A DNA stretch of 64,000 bases from Diplolepis rosae (GCA_030998225.1 JAPYXD010000412.1:434001-498000); one strand, 5' to 3'. Positions 34,443-45,817 are shown, counted from the first letter of the stretch. The notes: a model not told the origin generated them from the letters alone. Made by a program: numbers and translations.

Positions 34443-35403
34443 AATTAAAAAATACATGCAGTCTTGCCCCATTTGCCAACTACAGAAAACAACGCGCATA
34501 AAGAATCAAGCGAAGAGCATATTACCTGATATACCTTTAGCACCTAACGAAAAATTGGCACTAGATATCTTTGGGCCACTCCCCGAAACACAAAAAGGAA
34601 ATCGTTACATACTCAGTATGCAAGATAGACTAACACGATATACAGTTCTCGTACCTTTGCAGAATGAATCATCGAATTCAATAATAGAAGCCTTAATCGA
34701 TCACTACATTTATACTTTTGGAGCACCTAAGACCATACTTTCTGACCAAGGATCAAACTTCTTATCGGAATTAATGACACAATTTGAAAACGCATTGAAC
34801 ATTCGGCATATTAAAACAACTGCATTCCACCCGCAATCAAACGGGAACATCGAAAGAATGTACTCTACACTAGTTAACCTGATCAAGACTAGTATTGCCG
34901 AAAATAATAAACAATGGGACGAAAACTTAAAATACATCAATTTCGTCATCAACACTACTACCAATCAAACGACTGGACATTCTCCCTATGAATTAACATT
35001 CGGAAGAACACCCAATATCCCGTCAACGGTCAGCACCTCACCTAACCTAACTTATCAGGACCTGATAAGGAAATGGAAGAAGAAACACGAAGAGATCATA
35101 TCCAAATCCCGAGAGAGAATCCAGGTAGAAATGGAAAAGACAAAAAGGAGACTCGACGAAAATATAACTAGAAAACATCCAATATATAAAGCAGGAGATC
35201 TTGTCAAAACACTTAACAACACTAAGCAAAATAAATTAGAACCTGCCTGGAAAGGTCCTTTTGAAGTCATAGATTACATCGACAATAACAATCTAAGAAT
35301 TAAAAATAGAGATAAGATCATTCGAATAAACATAGACCAATGTATGCCGTATTTTCCAGATGCTGATACAGACGATAACGCTACTAGCACTAGCTATGAT
35401 TAG
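34372..35403 (+). pseudogene. pol: pol part 3: integrase
   Basis: Shows the CC half of the integrase zinc finger (CPICQ, ~34465), then the catalytic triad Asp 65 (LALDIFG), Asp 125 (SDQGSNF) and Glu 161 (NIERMYS) numbered from 34372, with 35 residues between the second and third, the classic D,D35E spacing. A GPF-type C-terminal module (PAWKGPFEVI) follows and binds DNA in related integrases. Its end overlaps the env start by 44 bases in another frame. Confidence 0.9.
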
Positions 35404-37147
35404 TCAGGCGAATTACACTCTGACGTCTCTTAAAAGGAATGTTTATATAGAAGAACAGTTAAAGGTTCACCTTTACCACGAAACATGGAAACTTGTTATT
35501 GGCATAAATTTCACTTCAAATGACCAACGACTTACTGCTATCGACACCACTATTAGATTAGCTGAAACAGCATGCAATAACGAATGTCCACCTATGTATG
35601 ATGTACATCTAGTTAGGAATCGATACAATAGATTAAGATACAAAAATACCATCCTCATGAAGCTCTTAGGAAAACAACAAACCAGGCAACGACGAGCATT
35701 AGCCAACTTCTTTGGAGATATTTCAAAAAAACTATTTGGAACCCTCAACGAAAATGATCTGATTCAAATAAATGCTGAATTTGATAAAGTTTACAGTGAC
35801 AATAAGAATATAGCTACCGTGTTGTCAAACCGCACAAAAATTCTTAAACTCATCTTGGATTCCTCATCAGTCAATCACAAGGAGCTACTAAACAATCTAA
35901 ATAGCGAGCGACAACTAGCTGGAAATCTGAGCATAGGCGTGAACGCTATATCCAGAGACAGCTTTGTTAACAGCAAGTTGTCAATAGCCGTAATTATGAT
36001 AGACGAAACCAACGAAGATATCGACACGGCAATTGATTCTATCAATTACGGCAAACACGGAGTAGTACACCCACAATTTCTCACACCAAAGATCCTGAAG
36101 GAAACTATCCGAGAGTTCGAAGAAAGACAAACAACGAGATATCACTTCGACGCCGAAGAAAGCAACTACCAGCACATCATCGACATTAGTCAACTGTCCG
36201 TAGCAATCATTGAAGGATTGTTTACCTACGTTGTCTGTATCCCGATTATAGAGAAAGAAGAGGGACGAATCCAGAGAATAATTCCCATCCCTCATCCTGT
36301 ACAGAATGTTTACTTTTCTATAATACCAGACCATGACTGTGTTATAAAATACAGAGACTCCTATGTACCAACAGACAAAGAGACAGTAAGTAATTGTAAA
36401 GAGATTTCCGAGTACAAAATTTGTTCCAGAAACCAACCTAGTATAAAATTATTAGACAGCGAAACCTGCGAAGCAACCCTATTCAAGCGGTACGTCAATA
36501 ATAAATGTAAAAAATCACCCTTCTTGCTTCACAGAGAAACGTTTATACCCATAACAAACGGCTACATCGTTATCCCTTTAAAGGAATTAGACCTAGATTT
36601 AGCTTGCGAAAATAACATCAAACAAGAAAAGATCTCTGAACCATGACTCTTATTAGGAAACAATTGTAAACTTTACAACAATTATGACTTACTCTATCTA
36701 GGAAACACAATTAAGTATAACACTTTTGAGTATTTTAACGTCACGTGCGACATTCAATATTCTGCCAGCGATTTAGCAAGTCTCGAAAATAGGCTCATTC
36801 AATTACCCAAAATAATTGATAACGTCGAATTACAGCAAGCCAGGTTGAGTTTAGACGATACGGAAAACATGCTAATCTCTATAGTTCAGCATAGGCGAAT
36901 CAAGACAACGACAGAAACAATCATGGAATACCTAAGCTATTTAGGATATGCGTCACTTGGATTAGTCACACTGTACATTAGTTACAGGTATGGATTATTT
37001 GGATTGTTAAAAAATTGTATCCCGAAAAGAATATGCTTATTTTGCGTTAAAACTAAAATAGACACACCCACGCATGTGATCACTTACAACGCGAGCGTTC
37101 AGCCTTTGCTAACTGAACCACCCAAAAATAGACGTATCAAAATTTAG
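35360..37147 (+). pseudogene. env: env: fusion glycoprotein remnant with one stop codon
   Basis: ATG 35360 is followed by a signal peptide of ~18 residues. A furin-type cleavage site, RQRR, lies at residues 109-112 and is followed by a hydrophobic stretch expected of a fusion peptide. N-glycosylation sequons occur (for example NYT, NFT, NLS). TGA at 36644-36646 interrupts the frame, which otherwise stays open to TAG 37147 and includes a membrane-spanning segment near 36940-37000 and a short basic tail. This resembles the errantivirus Env family related to baculovirus fusion proteins. In insects such proteins can mediate cell entry; this copy is broken by the stop. Confidence 0.88.
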
Positions 37148-37174
37148 GGACTAAATTCATTCTAAACAGGGGAA

Positions 37175-37349
37175 TTTTATGCCTAACGGTAAGATACCCC
37201 TTCTATTAGCACTCGAGGCCTATATAATGTAGAGCGCAGGGCCCGCTCCTCAGTTCTTGTCCGACCAATAAAGTTATAAACACTGAGCTTTCTAAACAAA
37301 CGACTCAGCCTTATTCTTGAAACCTCATCCTTCGTTATTACGCATAACA
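37175..37349 (+). repeat. 3' LTR of the env-bearing retroelement
   Basis: 175 bp, ends GCATAACA; its first bases read TTTTATGCC instead of TGTTATGCC. Six differences from the 5' LTR. A polypurine stretch, aaacagggga, precedes it. Confidence 0.92.
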
Positions 37350-37412
37350 GTTATCCTCTACAAATTTTGGAAACAAAAATTCGTTGAGCATTGATCAAGT
37401 GGGGTACTATAC
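37350..37412 (-). pseudogene. DD41D transposase, upstream fragment
   Basis: Minus strand encodes a short NEFLFPKFVEDN-like stretch that joins in frame to the MNDILFQ segment on the other side of the retroelement. Further upstream the gene is no longer readable. Confidence 0.6.
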
Positions 37413-37842
37413 GCCCTTCTAGAAAAAAATTATTAATTCATTATTAATTAATTATTAATTCAGATGGATTCGATTCAGCTATCGTTGTCTGCCGTTCTCA
37501 ATCGGGACAAGTTGTGAGGTTAAATCAGCCATTATGTTGATGGCAGCACTTTAATCACGCGGGAATAATTTGAAAACGCTTATTTACTTTTTTAAAAATT
37601 GTAACCCTGTGAAAAATAATTTATTTTAAAGATTTGAAATAATTTGCTCATGATAAAAGAGTTAGCACCAATATATTGCATTTGCTAATAATTTTTGTAG
37701 TAATTTTTATTAGTCTTGCATATAGTGAAAGAGTTCGAGATTGTCCTTAAATTTATTTCACAAATTTATTTGATTTATGGACCCAAAGGTGTGGAAATAA
37801 TTTGTAGGCACGTGTATTGGCATAAAAATCAGTCTTTATTTA
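37413..37842. other. Gene-free AT-rich stretch
   Basis: Nothing supported beyond attaatt simple sequence at ~37429-37460. Confidence 0.5.
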
Positions 37843-38300
37843 TTATTTTCGATTATTGAACTTAAACAAAAAATAACATTGAATTGTAGGTGGCGCTGTC
37901 GTCGCGAACCTATAACATGGAATATCGCGGATTGCTCGATGACTAATCCCTTTACAAAGTCTGTAAGAAAACGCGTAACAGATAATAATTTTAAAAGAAA
38001 ATAGGTGGCGCTGTCGTCCCGAACCAATAATATGGAGTGAACACACTTTATCTATCGCGGTTTGCTCGGTGGCAAATCCCTTTATAAAATCTGTAAGAAA
38101 ACAAATAATAATTCGAAAAAATAGGTAGCGTTGTCGTCGCGGACCAATATTATGGAGTGAGCACACTCTCTATCGCGGATTGCTCGATGGCAAATCCCTT
38201 TACAAAATCTGTAAAAAAACAAATAATAATTCGAAAAAATAGGTGGAGCTGTCGGCGCGAACCAATATTATGGAGTGAACACACTCTATCTTGTCTCACT
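37843..38300. repeat. ~117-bp tandem repeat, four copies
   Basis: The landmark ggtggcgctgtcgtcgcgaacc and variants starts at 37889, 38004, 38124 and 38241 (115, 120, 117 bp apart). Units also share aatatggagtgaacacact and tcgcggattgctcgatgg. The open frames on both strands here are repeat by-products. Confidence 0.9.
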
Positions 38301-38440
38301 CGACGGTCGGCAAAAACGTTCCGCACTCTACGTGAGAACACCCCAAGTAGGGTTTGTTGAGGTTGAGCAGATGGCGCTGCTCTCGCTAAAAGGGGTAACC
38401 CCCAAAATCAATGTACCCGTATCACAAATCTTAATAAACT

Positions 38441-38710
38441 AAGTTCACTTGTCCGCCAAGACGGCGTGCACAAGCTTTAAAAAAGATGGTTTTCGGCAGC
38501 CTGGGTGGCGTGCACCAATCAGAGCTAACTTAAAAGGTACTCTTCACGGCAGCCAGTCATAGGCGTACACCGTGGAAAGGGAGTGGTCGAGATGGTAGCC
38601 TAGGCAGCGTGCACCATGGAAGGAAGAGAGACAGCCTGGGCAGCGTACGTCTCTCTCTTAGAAAAAAGGAAAACCGTCTCTGCGCCTGGGTAGCGGACTA
38701 GAGTTCTAAA
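38441..38710. repeat. Hairpin cluster with constant loop agcctgggcagcgtac, part 1
   Basis: Six units 36-48 bp apart carry a conserved loop with different complementary arms. Clearest: ATGGT (38592-38596) and ACCAT (38613-38617) around 16 nt; AGAGAGAC (38625-38632) and GTCTCTCT (38649-38656) around the same 16 nt; CACGG (38545-38549) and CCGTG (38570-38574) around 20 nt; CTTGT (38448-38452) and ACAAG (38470-38474) around 17 nt. Two further units (loops near 38502 and 38681) have weaker 4-6 bp arms. No open frame crosses the cluster. Confidence 0.8.
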
Positions 38711-39740
38711 TTTCTCGGACATTTAAAATCCGGTCACGTTCTCGTGACTGTGACCGTCATTTTAAGACAACTTGAGAATTTACAGAGAATTTAAGAGAAC
38801 TTTACCTTCACCAATATTTTCTTTATCATTAAACCTTATAATATTGTAAATTTATTTCCAAACACTATGAATTGCAATAGTGAAGGTTTCATAAAAATAA
38901 AACTACGAAAAATGTCAAGTTTTATCGGAATTCAATATCAACATTTTTTTATAACCATTTTATTAAATTCAAACATAAAGAACAAGTAATTCAAGTTTTC
39001 TTCGCATAAATTACGCTTTGATTCCAATAATTGTTTGACAGTTTCGGGACAGTTTATGCACTTTTTTAAGTGCTCTACTTGTCGAGTGGCATCCCGTGTA
39101 GAAATCGCCCGATTTGTCCTCATTTAAGGTAGGGCTACGGTTAGGCCCTCGCTAGAAAAAGTAGATTAGGAAGTTCTAGGCGGGCCCCGGCGAGGCGTTG
39201 ATAAGGTTCACCCTGTTTGGTTTCTAGAAAAACTAGCTGCTGCGCATGCTCATGCAAAAGGCCTTTACAAATAGCTGGAGCCCCATTGTACGGTTAGGCA
39301 ATAGATATGTATTCTAATCAGGGCCCGAATAGATGTCTAAAATAGAGCCTGCCTAAAACAGCGTTACATAAGTAGATGGGGCCTGACTACTATTCCCTAC
39401 TAGATCCCGACTAGAAGTAGGGAAAAGTAGTCAGGGCCCTACTATATCCTGAATGAAATTTCTGCACGGGATGCTTTCTGTACACCTGATCACAGTATTT
39501 GCACTTGAAAGAAGCTATATTGTTTATCAATAATTTTTATAAAATAATTCTAAACTATATTCTTTTTTTCCCAATTTTTATTGAGCACGTTACACGAACT
39601 TCCAGAACAAAGCATTTATCAAAAACAATTGAAAGCTTGAGCCGTTACGGAAAATTCTCAGTCATATTCTCGTGCTCTCAGACATATTCTCGGTCACATA
39701 AACTCTTTAGAACTCTATAGCGGACCAGAGAGCGGGTGGA
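38711..39740. other. Gene-free stretch with one long hairpin
   Basis: Between the two hairpin clusters. Around 39380-39438 gcctgactactattccctac faces gtagggaaaagtagtcagggc, a stem of ~20 bp with two mismatches. Related gggcccgaat/agggccctac blocks nearby suggest a further MITE. No coding sequence supported. Confidence 0.5.
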
Positions 39741-39892
39741 GGCAGAAGAGTTTATGGTAGAGCCTGGACAGCGTACCCACGAACAATACTTATCTTCTGG
39801 AGTCTGGGTGGCGTACCCAGAAGACAAGTTACATTAATTTAAATTGGAAGATACTCTAGAGCCTGGGCAGCGTACCTAGAGTTCTTCAATGC
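39741..39892. repeat. Hairpin cluster with constant loop agcctgggcagcgtac, part 2
   Basis: Three units. CTTATCTTCTGG (39789-39800) faces CCAGAAGACAAG (39817-39828), 11 of 12 pairs, around the 16-nt agtctgggtggcgtac. ACTCTAG (39853-39859) faces CTAGAGT (39876-39882) around agcctgggcagcgtac, extended by AAG/CTT pairs beyond a small internal loop. The first unit (loop near 39760) has only 3-4 pairs. Arms differ from all those in part 1. Confidence 0.82.
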
Positions 39893-40111
39893 CAGAAAAT
39901 ATTTTACCAGACTGCTGCTGCTGCTGCTCCTCGGTGGCCCTTTGGCTGCTTTCCAGAGGTGCTGCTGTCAGGATATGAGTCCCGACTGGAGATCCTGAGA
40001 TCCCAGCTGGAGATACCACTGATGATTGCGCAAGCTAGGTTATAGCCTCGCGGTTTCGAGTCTACAGCAGCCCTATCCGACTCCCTGCCTGCAACGGCGA
40101 GAACTTGATTC
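39893..40111. other. CTG microsatellite and gene-free sequence
   Basis: A (CTG)n tract lies at about 39911-39926. gcggtttcgagtc near 40050 resembles a pol III B box but no A box was found at the right distance. Confidence 0.4.
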
Positions 40112-40589
40112 CCTTAGTGATTATAGTTTCTATGTGCGAAGTTTTCTCACCAGAGCGGCGCTGCACGCGGCACGCTCTACAAAAGCATTGTGTTGAACGG
40201 GTGGTTTTCTGAAAAAGTGTAATTAAATAACAATTTAAATAAATATATAATATAAATATAAATTAAATATCGAAGAAAGCACTTTTATATTTTTTTACAA
40301 AATAGATTTGTATAAGAAATATAGTGTCGTTGATGTTGCATTTAAAATCCATTTAGTATTTCTTAAGTTTCCTTAATTTCAGAAAATTTAACTGAACAGG
40401 ATTAAAATATTTTATTCAGTATGAGATTTCGAATGGAATATTATCAATACTGCATAAAAGTTTCACTAATTCTGTGTTCCTTTCCTTTTGGAGGAACAAA
40501 CGATCATCCTTGTACACCTACCTTCTTGCAAATATACAAGATATTATCTGTCTTTAGCATTTTGAAACCTCCAAAGCTTGGAAATTGTA

Positions 40590-40972
40590 CACTCAGAAAA
40601 AAGATTTTATTAAATCAAATAAAATGATTAGTTTGAACAACTTTCTTTGACTTAAAGAAATGATTTGTTTAAATGAAATAAAATTTGTTTATGATTCAAA
40701 CAAAATATCTTTGAACCAAATAAATATTTGTTTGAATGAAATTAATTTTTCTTCAAAACAAAGAAATTAATGCATTGATATATGGTCAAAGATATAATTT
40801 GTTTGATTCAAGGCAGAAATTTATTTGATTCGAACCAATATTTATTTGATCCAAAGATATTTTGTTTGAATCAAAAAAATTTCGTTTCATTAAAACAAAA
40901 CATTTCTTTACATCAAAGAAAGTGTTTTATAGAAAAATTTTTTTTGATTCAATCAAATATTTTTTCTTAGTG
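40590..40972. mobile_element. 383-bp MITE with TA target duplication
   Basis: Ends CACTCAGAAAAAA and TTTTTTCTTAGTG are inverted repeats, and the element is flanked by TA at 40588-40589 and 40973-40974. The inside is built of many short aaacaaat/atttgttt blocks and is noncoding. Confidence 0.8.
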
Positions 40973-41079
40973 TATAGTACTTTCGATGGCAACCCTGCAC
41001 AGCCCTTAATAACAATTTCAAAATTGAAATAATTACATCAGTCGAATAGTACAAGCGCAATTCAAGAAATTTGAGAAAA

Positions 41080-41533
41080 GTTAAAAGCAATAATCGATTG
41101 TGAAGACACTGATTTTAGTGGTTTTGTAGATGCAGTAGCGCACGATTATGCTTTACCAGCTGTTAGAGACTGTTTGATTTTTTACACAACTGGTCGTATA
41201 ACTGCTTACATTAAACAGCACACTCAGTGTTCGACATGCTTAAATGCATTTTTGATTACTTCTGAAATTCATGCAGATACGATAACTTTTTCTTGTGATC
41301 AGTTACCTGAAAGTTTGAGTAGATTTGCAAAAGTAAATAAAGATTTAATACATCCAAATGTTAAGTTATACCAGCTTATCACAGTTGTCGAATATCTATT
41401 TAACAAACATTGCCGGTCTAGCAATTCTTTTCATCTAATTCTAGACGATTTAATTTCATCTGAAACAAAATTTAGTTTTCAATGCAAAGAACATGCCAAT
41501 GAAGCTGTAGAGATGTTAGCATATGTGATTTAA
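41080..41533 (+). pseudogene. Transposase C-terminal fragment, possibly P-element/THAP9-like
   Basis: An open frame continuous from just after a stop at ~41077 to TAA 41533, about 150 residues, with no plausible ATG near its start. It has a C-x2-C pair (QCSTCLN), then a HPNxxLYxLITVVEYLF segment and a final FxCKEHANEAVEMLAYVI. This order resembles the C-terminal region of P-element/THAP9-type transposases, where a CxxC and a closing H motif are usual. The resemblance is by eye only; another DNA-transposon family is possible. Confidence 0.4.
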
Positions 41534-42192
41534 TTTTATTTGAAATAAGAATGAGACAATTCGTAAGACAGGAAATGGCTGAAATTTAAAAATTTAGCGT
41601 CTTGAAAAAAAAGCAGCCAAGCTTTGCGACACTCAACTAGTCATCATCGTTCTGTACATGTTAAAAATATGTACTAGCAAATTTTATAGTAATGAATATT
41701 TTTTGTTACATTTACAAATTTTTAATTCAGTATATATTTCCCTTCACATGGTTTTTTATGTTGAACACAGGGCTTATAAAAATATTTATTTTTCATTCCA
41801 TTCGTTTGAAGCTGTAAAATAAAAATGGAAAATACTTCTATTTAGAAGCTTAAGCTTTTTATTTATTTTTAAATATATTTTCAGTTATATGGGGATAACA
41901 GTAACAAAAATTTGTTCAGGGTCTCAAGAATTCTGCATGCGTATCCACAGTATATATTTTATGAAGTTTAATGTGTTCTTTTTTTATTTTGTATTAATTG
42001 ATTTATGCAAAATGTGTATTTTATGTCCTAGAATCATTTTAGGAACATTTTATAATTTCATATTGTTCAGAAACTTAATTATTTAAAATTTTTTAAATAT
42101 TTGTCTATTAGTATAATGCTTTTGTAGAGCGTGCCGCGTGCAGCGCCGCTCTGGTGAGAAAACTTCGCACATACAAACTATAATCACTAAGG

Positions 42193-42935
42193 AACCGCCA
42201 TTTTGTTTTTAGTCAGACAGGGCTGGTCTACAGTGGGCAGGCTCGCGCTGCGAGCCTAGCGGTGACTGTTCGAGTCGCTGCCCCTGCAGACCTGCTATGC
42301 CACGGAACGCGTGTAGCGCTAGCACCCTGTATGCTGGCGCAGGCAGATAGATGTGACCGTTACAATAGAATCAGCTATTTATTTAAGTAGCGAAAATATG
42401 ATATTAGAAATATAATATATAATATTTGAAATCACAGTGCAATGTGTATAGTAATCAGTCTCTTCAAAGAATACTATATGGATATAATATACCATTATTT
42501 TCGTAAATCCGCGTCATACATTCTAAGTAACTTAAATTAGAGGAACATACAATACTTGTAGAACAAAATATAAAATCACAGAAGTTTTTTATAAAAAGCA
42601 AATTTTCATGAAATAAAAGCCGTAAATCTTAAACATTTAATGACGATAACCGTAAGGCACGAATAAATATATTCTGCATCAATTATGATCTGTTAAAATA
42701 ATCTAATATATAATACTTATTTATCGACACTGCAAATGTGCGCATTTACAAAAATTGCGAAGTTCGAATTATGTTAGAATGCGCAAGCGCGTTCACTGGA
42801 TTGTGAACGATTAAAACGCTTGTCTCAATTAAGAACCATTGAGAACGATTTACAATTTATGTCATGATAAATACCAATTCAAAACGATTGAACTATCAAT
42901 CGGTCCTAATCGGGTCCAATCGTTTTTATCTAGAA
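42193..42935. other. Gene-free stretch with a GC-rich hairpin
   Basis: GGCTCGC and GCGAGCC around a 3-nt loop at ~42240-42256, next to gttcgagtc (~42269). Otherwise AT-rich without a gene. Confidence 0.5.
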
Positions 42936-42940
42936 GGAAG

Positions 42941-43190
42941 TCCAGCCGTGGCAGTCATTTGAATGATGTTGTGTTTCATTCTTACTCTTACGAAAAAGAA
43001 GTATTGGTAAGTATGGGGTCTAATACTTTTTTCGCGAATAAGTATTAGAAGTCCCATACTTTTTCGCGAAAATAGTACTGGATCCAATACTTACCAATAC
43101 TTCTTTTTCATGAGGGTAAATGGAAAGGTTTAATCTTTCTAATAAAACCATACTTTTGAAAAAATATCCATAAGTTTTTTTTATAGCCAA
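42941..43190 (+). pseudogene. Tail of a DD41D-type transposase, split by a palindrome
   Basis: 42941-42990 encodes the SRGSHLNDVVFHS C-terminal signature seen at 28.6 kb. After a palindromic insertion (42992-43109) the noncoding 3' part resumes with ggtaaatggaaaggtttaat and accatacttttgaaaaaata, matching the 28.6-kb copy. Second, more truncated member of the family. Confidence 0.75.
42992..43109. mobile_element. 118-bp palindromic insertion with 23-bp perfect arms
   Basis: gaaaaagaagtattggtaag (42992 onward) is perfectly mirrored by 43087-43109. An inner imperfect palindrome around ttttttcgcgaataagtatt fills the centre. It lies inside the transposase tail and is likely a tiny foldback element. 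Confidence 0.75.
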
Positions 43191-43411
43191 TTCAGATTCC
43201 AAATGTTAGATGGCCCACTCTGTATATGTTTCACCTATAGGAGTCACCTATGGGAAATAACACAGGAACCTTCATAGGTTCCTATATAGGTTCTTATGTC
43301 ATTTATGCATGTAGAATCCCATGGCTTTCTCCATTTAAATTCTTATGGCTTTCCCTTCACAAAATCCTATGTTAGTACTTTTGAACTATACCTACGACTA
43401 TAGAGGTCAGA

Positions 43412-44105
43412 CCACCCTAGAGGCAGTGAAAAATAGGCATATTTTGTGATTTTTTTTTAGCAAAACGATTAAATAAATCGAGATTACAAAATAGGATTTT
43501 TATTATATATGTAATTAACTGTACAAAATAATTATGATAATCATGATTTTCCTCTACTTAAAACTTCAAACGTATTTATCTCAAAACTGCAATTTTCAAG
43601 TCGGCCGGACACATTACTCAAACAAATTTCAATCGATTCACTTGAAATTTCTACTGTTATTTAGAATCACATTGTCCAAGGAAGTACGAAGGCTTTTTTT
43701 ATTATATTACATAATTTCTTTTTTATTAACAATTTTCTAACGATTTTTCATGGAATTTCATACTTTTTTACATTAGAAGTGTGCCGTTTGGACAAAAATA
43801 AATGTTTCAAAAAAATCTTACATACTTCTCTGGTTATTCTTATGTATAATCGAAAAAACTTCAGTGACTCATCATATCTCAAAAATTACAGGAGCTGTTT
43901 AGACGGCGGTGAACCTTCCAGAAATAAAGGCGTCATCAGAAAAATGCTGCACAGTCGCCATTTTGACATCTATCTTTTTAAAACAATTAATTTGTACAAT
44001 CAATTACATGCATAATGAAAACTTTATTTTGTAATCTCGATTTATTTCATGGTTTCCCTGAAAAAAACCACAAAATATGCCTATTTTTGTCTGCCTCTAG
44101 AGTGG
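43412..44105. mobile_element. ~690-bp MITE with ~85-bp terminal inverted repeats
   Basis: CCACCCTAGAGGCAG at 43412 mirrors CTGCCTCTAGAGTGG ending at 44105; matching continues through aaaaataggcatattttgtg and aaataaatcgagattacaaa. The short open frames inside (43534-43740, 43779-44015) have no recognisable content. Confidence 0.8.
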
Positions 44106-45266
44106 CCTAATCCCTTAACCTATGAACTTCACCCACGTGAAATCTAACATTCCAACCTATAAATTGTACCTACGAAAAATCCTTGACGTTTGTACATGAT
44201 TGATAGTTGGTACATTAAGAGAATTTTTGTTGGAGTAAATCATAAAAATGAATTATATTTTAGTATGATATCGTTTCAAAATGAGGCACACAAGGTTTAT
44301 GTATCAGAAATTAATATAGTAGTTTTCAAGCCGTCGAAATAATATTTTCGTTTGAATAAATGGAATATATGTTCTACTAACTGTTATAAAACCTACGAGA
44401 ATTTGTAATTCACTATATCAAAGTTGCGAAGCGAAACAAAGAATATGTGAATTTGAAAACCACTATATGAAAAATCACTCACTCCACCAAAAGGTTTGAC
44501 CTTCAGAAGTGACGGATCGGATTATGAAATCTTGTGTCTTTTTCTGATGCGTGCAAAACAAGGGGAATATAGAGGAGCGCTTTGGCACTGAGAAGAGGGG
44601 AGAGGTTTCAGTGGAAATACATGCACAAATATTATTATCATACCTTATTTAATTTCACATATTTTAGTACGCAATTTATAATCGCGCACACTTCAATTAA
44701 ATTTCAGAATCGCTGTTTGGGTTCGAACCGTCTAAACCTAGCTATATCTACATAACTAAACGCATTCCTAACGCCTAAAGCCTCTCGGCTATTCTCGCTT
44801 GCCATATTCCGGAAGAAATCTCGCTCATAAGCCACTACTCATATAGGGATAAAACCCAATGGTAAATTATTAGAAATAAACATGAAGGTAAAACCATGCG
44901 ATCCTCCACTTTTGCATGGAGTTTTTCAGTGTTTCCACTGCCGTCCTGCCCCTTTGCCAGAATAAATTCTGAAATTAAATTTTTATACATCTGAAGCGAT
45001 TAAGTGCTGAAATTTCAAAACTTTGTATTACCACGTATTAAGCAGTAAATATGGTGTTGCAATTCTAGAACTTGATCGCCTCTGGTGCCTCATCAAAGCA
45101 TTTAGCATTAATTCTCTTTGCTTCAGACTAAATGTCATTTTACAAGCAGCTATGACTCTTCTGAACTGCGAGATAAATTGTTTTCTGGGGGATTTTCGAT
45201 AGGCTTCCTAATTCCCCACATTTGCATGGACGTGTTTCTCCCCTTCCAAAGCGGGCTTCACTCCCA
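44106..45266. other. Gene-free stretch
   Basis: No coding or repeat feature beyond two tttgcatgga blocks (about 44925 and 45222). Confidence 0.45.
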
Positions 45267-45817
45267 TCCCTAGCGGATCCGGTTGGGAGTATGGTCAGAG
45301 AATACTCTGACCGTTCTCTGACCTCGCATTATTATGGCTGAGAACGATTAAAAAAACATTTAAAACATTGCAATTATGATTCCGTAGCGAAATTTGGAAT
45401 AGAACGCGTAGGAATAAATACAATAATTTTATTTTTCAGGGATAAAAACTAGAAAAAACATCGTATACCTGTTATTGAAGGCAGTGCAGTGGTTCACAAT
45501 TGGCGGCACGTCTCCACCATGAAGGTTTCCTATTTGCGGAACGTCTCCACCAATCGTAAACCTTCATGTTGGAGACGTTCCGCCAATTGTGAACGACTGG
45601 ACTGCCTTCAATGACAGGTTTACTATGTTTCTCTAGTTTTTTATTTCTGAAAAATAAAATTATTGTATTTATTCCTACCCCTTTTATTCCCAATTTGATC
45701 ACAGAATCATAATAGCAATGTTTTAAAAGTTTTTTTTCGTTCTTAGCCATAATAATGCGAGGTCAGAGAACGGTCGGAGTATTCTCTGACCACTCTCTCA
45801 ACCGAATCGGCTAGGGA
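45267..45817. mobile_element. ~550-bp foldback element
   Basis: Nearly the whole element is one imperfect palindrome: tccctagcggatccggttg at 45267 mirrors caaccgaatcggctaggga ending 45817. Strong inner blocks are gaccgttctctgacctcgca and aattggcgg..acgtctccacc near the centre (~45530). No coding capacity; the open frame 45472-45750 is on the palindrome. Confidence 0.85.

Larger units (their letters stand above)
29028..37349 (+). mobile_element. Env-bearing Gypsy/errantivirus-type LTR retroelement (inactivated)
   Basis: Full structure: 175-bp LTRs at both ends, primer-binding region, gag, pol (protease, reverse transcriptase, RNase H, integrase), env and a purine tract. It inserted into the DD41D transposase; flanks GTTG and GTTA are a near-perfect 4-bp target duplication, and the transposase frame joins across it. 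The LTRs differ at six of 175 positions (about 3%), indicating moderate age. Inactivating lesions: stops and a frameshift in gag, a 755-bp MITE in pol, a frameshift before integrase and one stop in env. Env makes this an insect endogenous-retrovirus lineage. Confidence 0.95.
40112..42192 (+). mobile_element. ~2.1-kb element bounded by 77-bp inverted repeats
   Basis: 40112-40189 is the near-perfect reverse complement of 42115-42192; the shared sequence includes tagagcgtgccgcgtgcagc. Inside are a transposase-like coding fragment (41080-41533) and a nested MITE (40590-40972). Beyond the repeats both flanks show a weaker match (agggctg, gtctaca), so the true ends may lie further out. A decayed DNA transposon is the best reading. 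Confidence 0.7.

Noticed and set aside
35473..36436. Minus-strand open frames across env
   Set aside because: Shadows of the env frame on the plus strand, which has signal peptide, cleavage site and membrane segment.
38441..39892. CRISPR-like pattern of conserved repeat and variable spacers
   Set aside because: The context is eukaryotic, spacing is irregular, and the variable parts are mutually complementary arms rather than unrelated spacers.
42236..42300. tRNA-like gttcgagtc box near a GC-rich hairpin
   Set aside because: No A box at the right distance and no cloverleaf; the GC-rich hairpin explains it.
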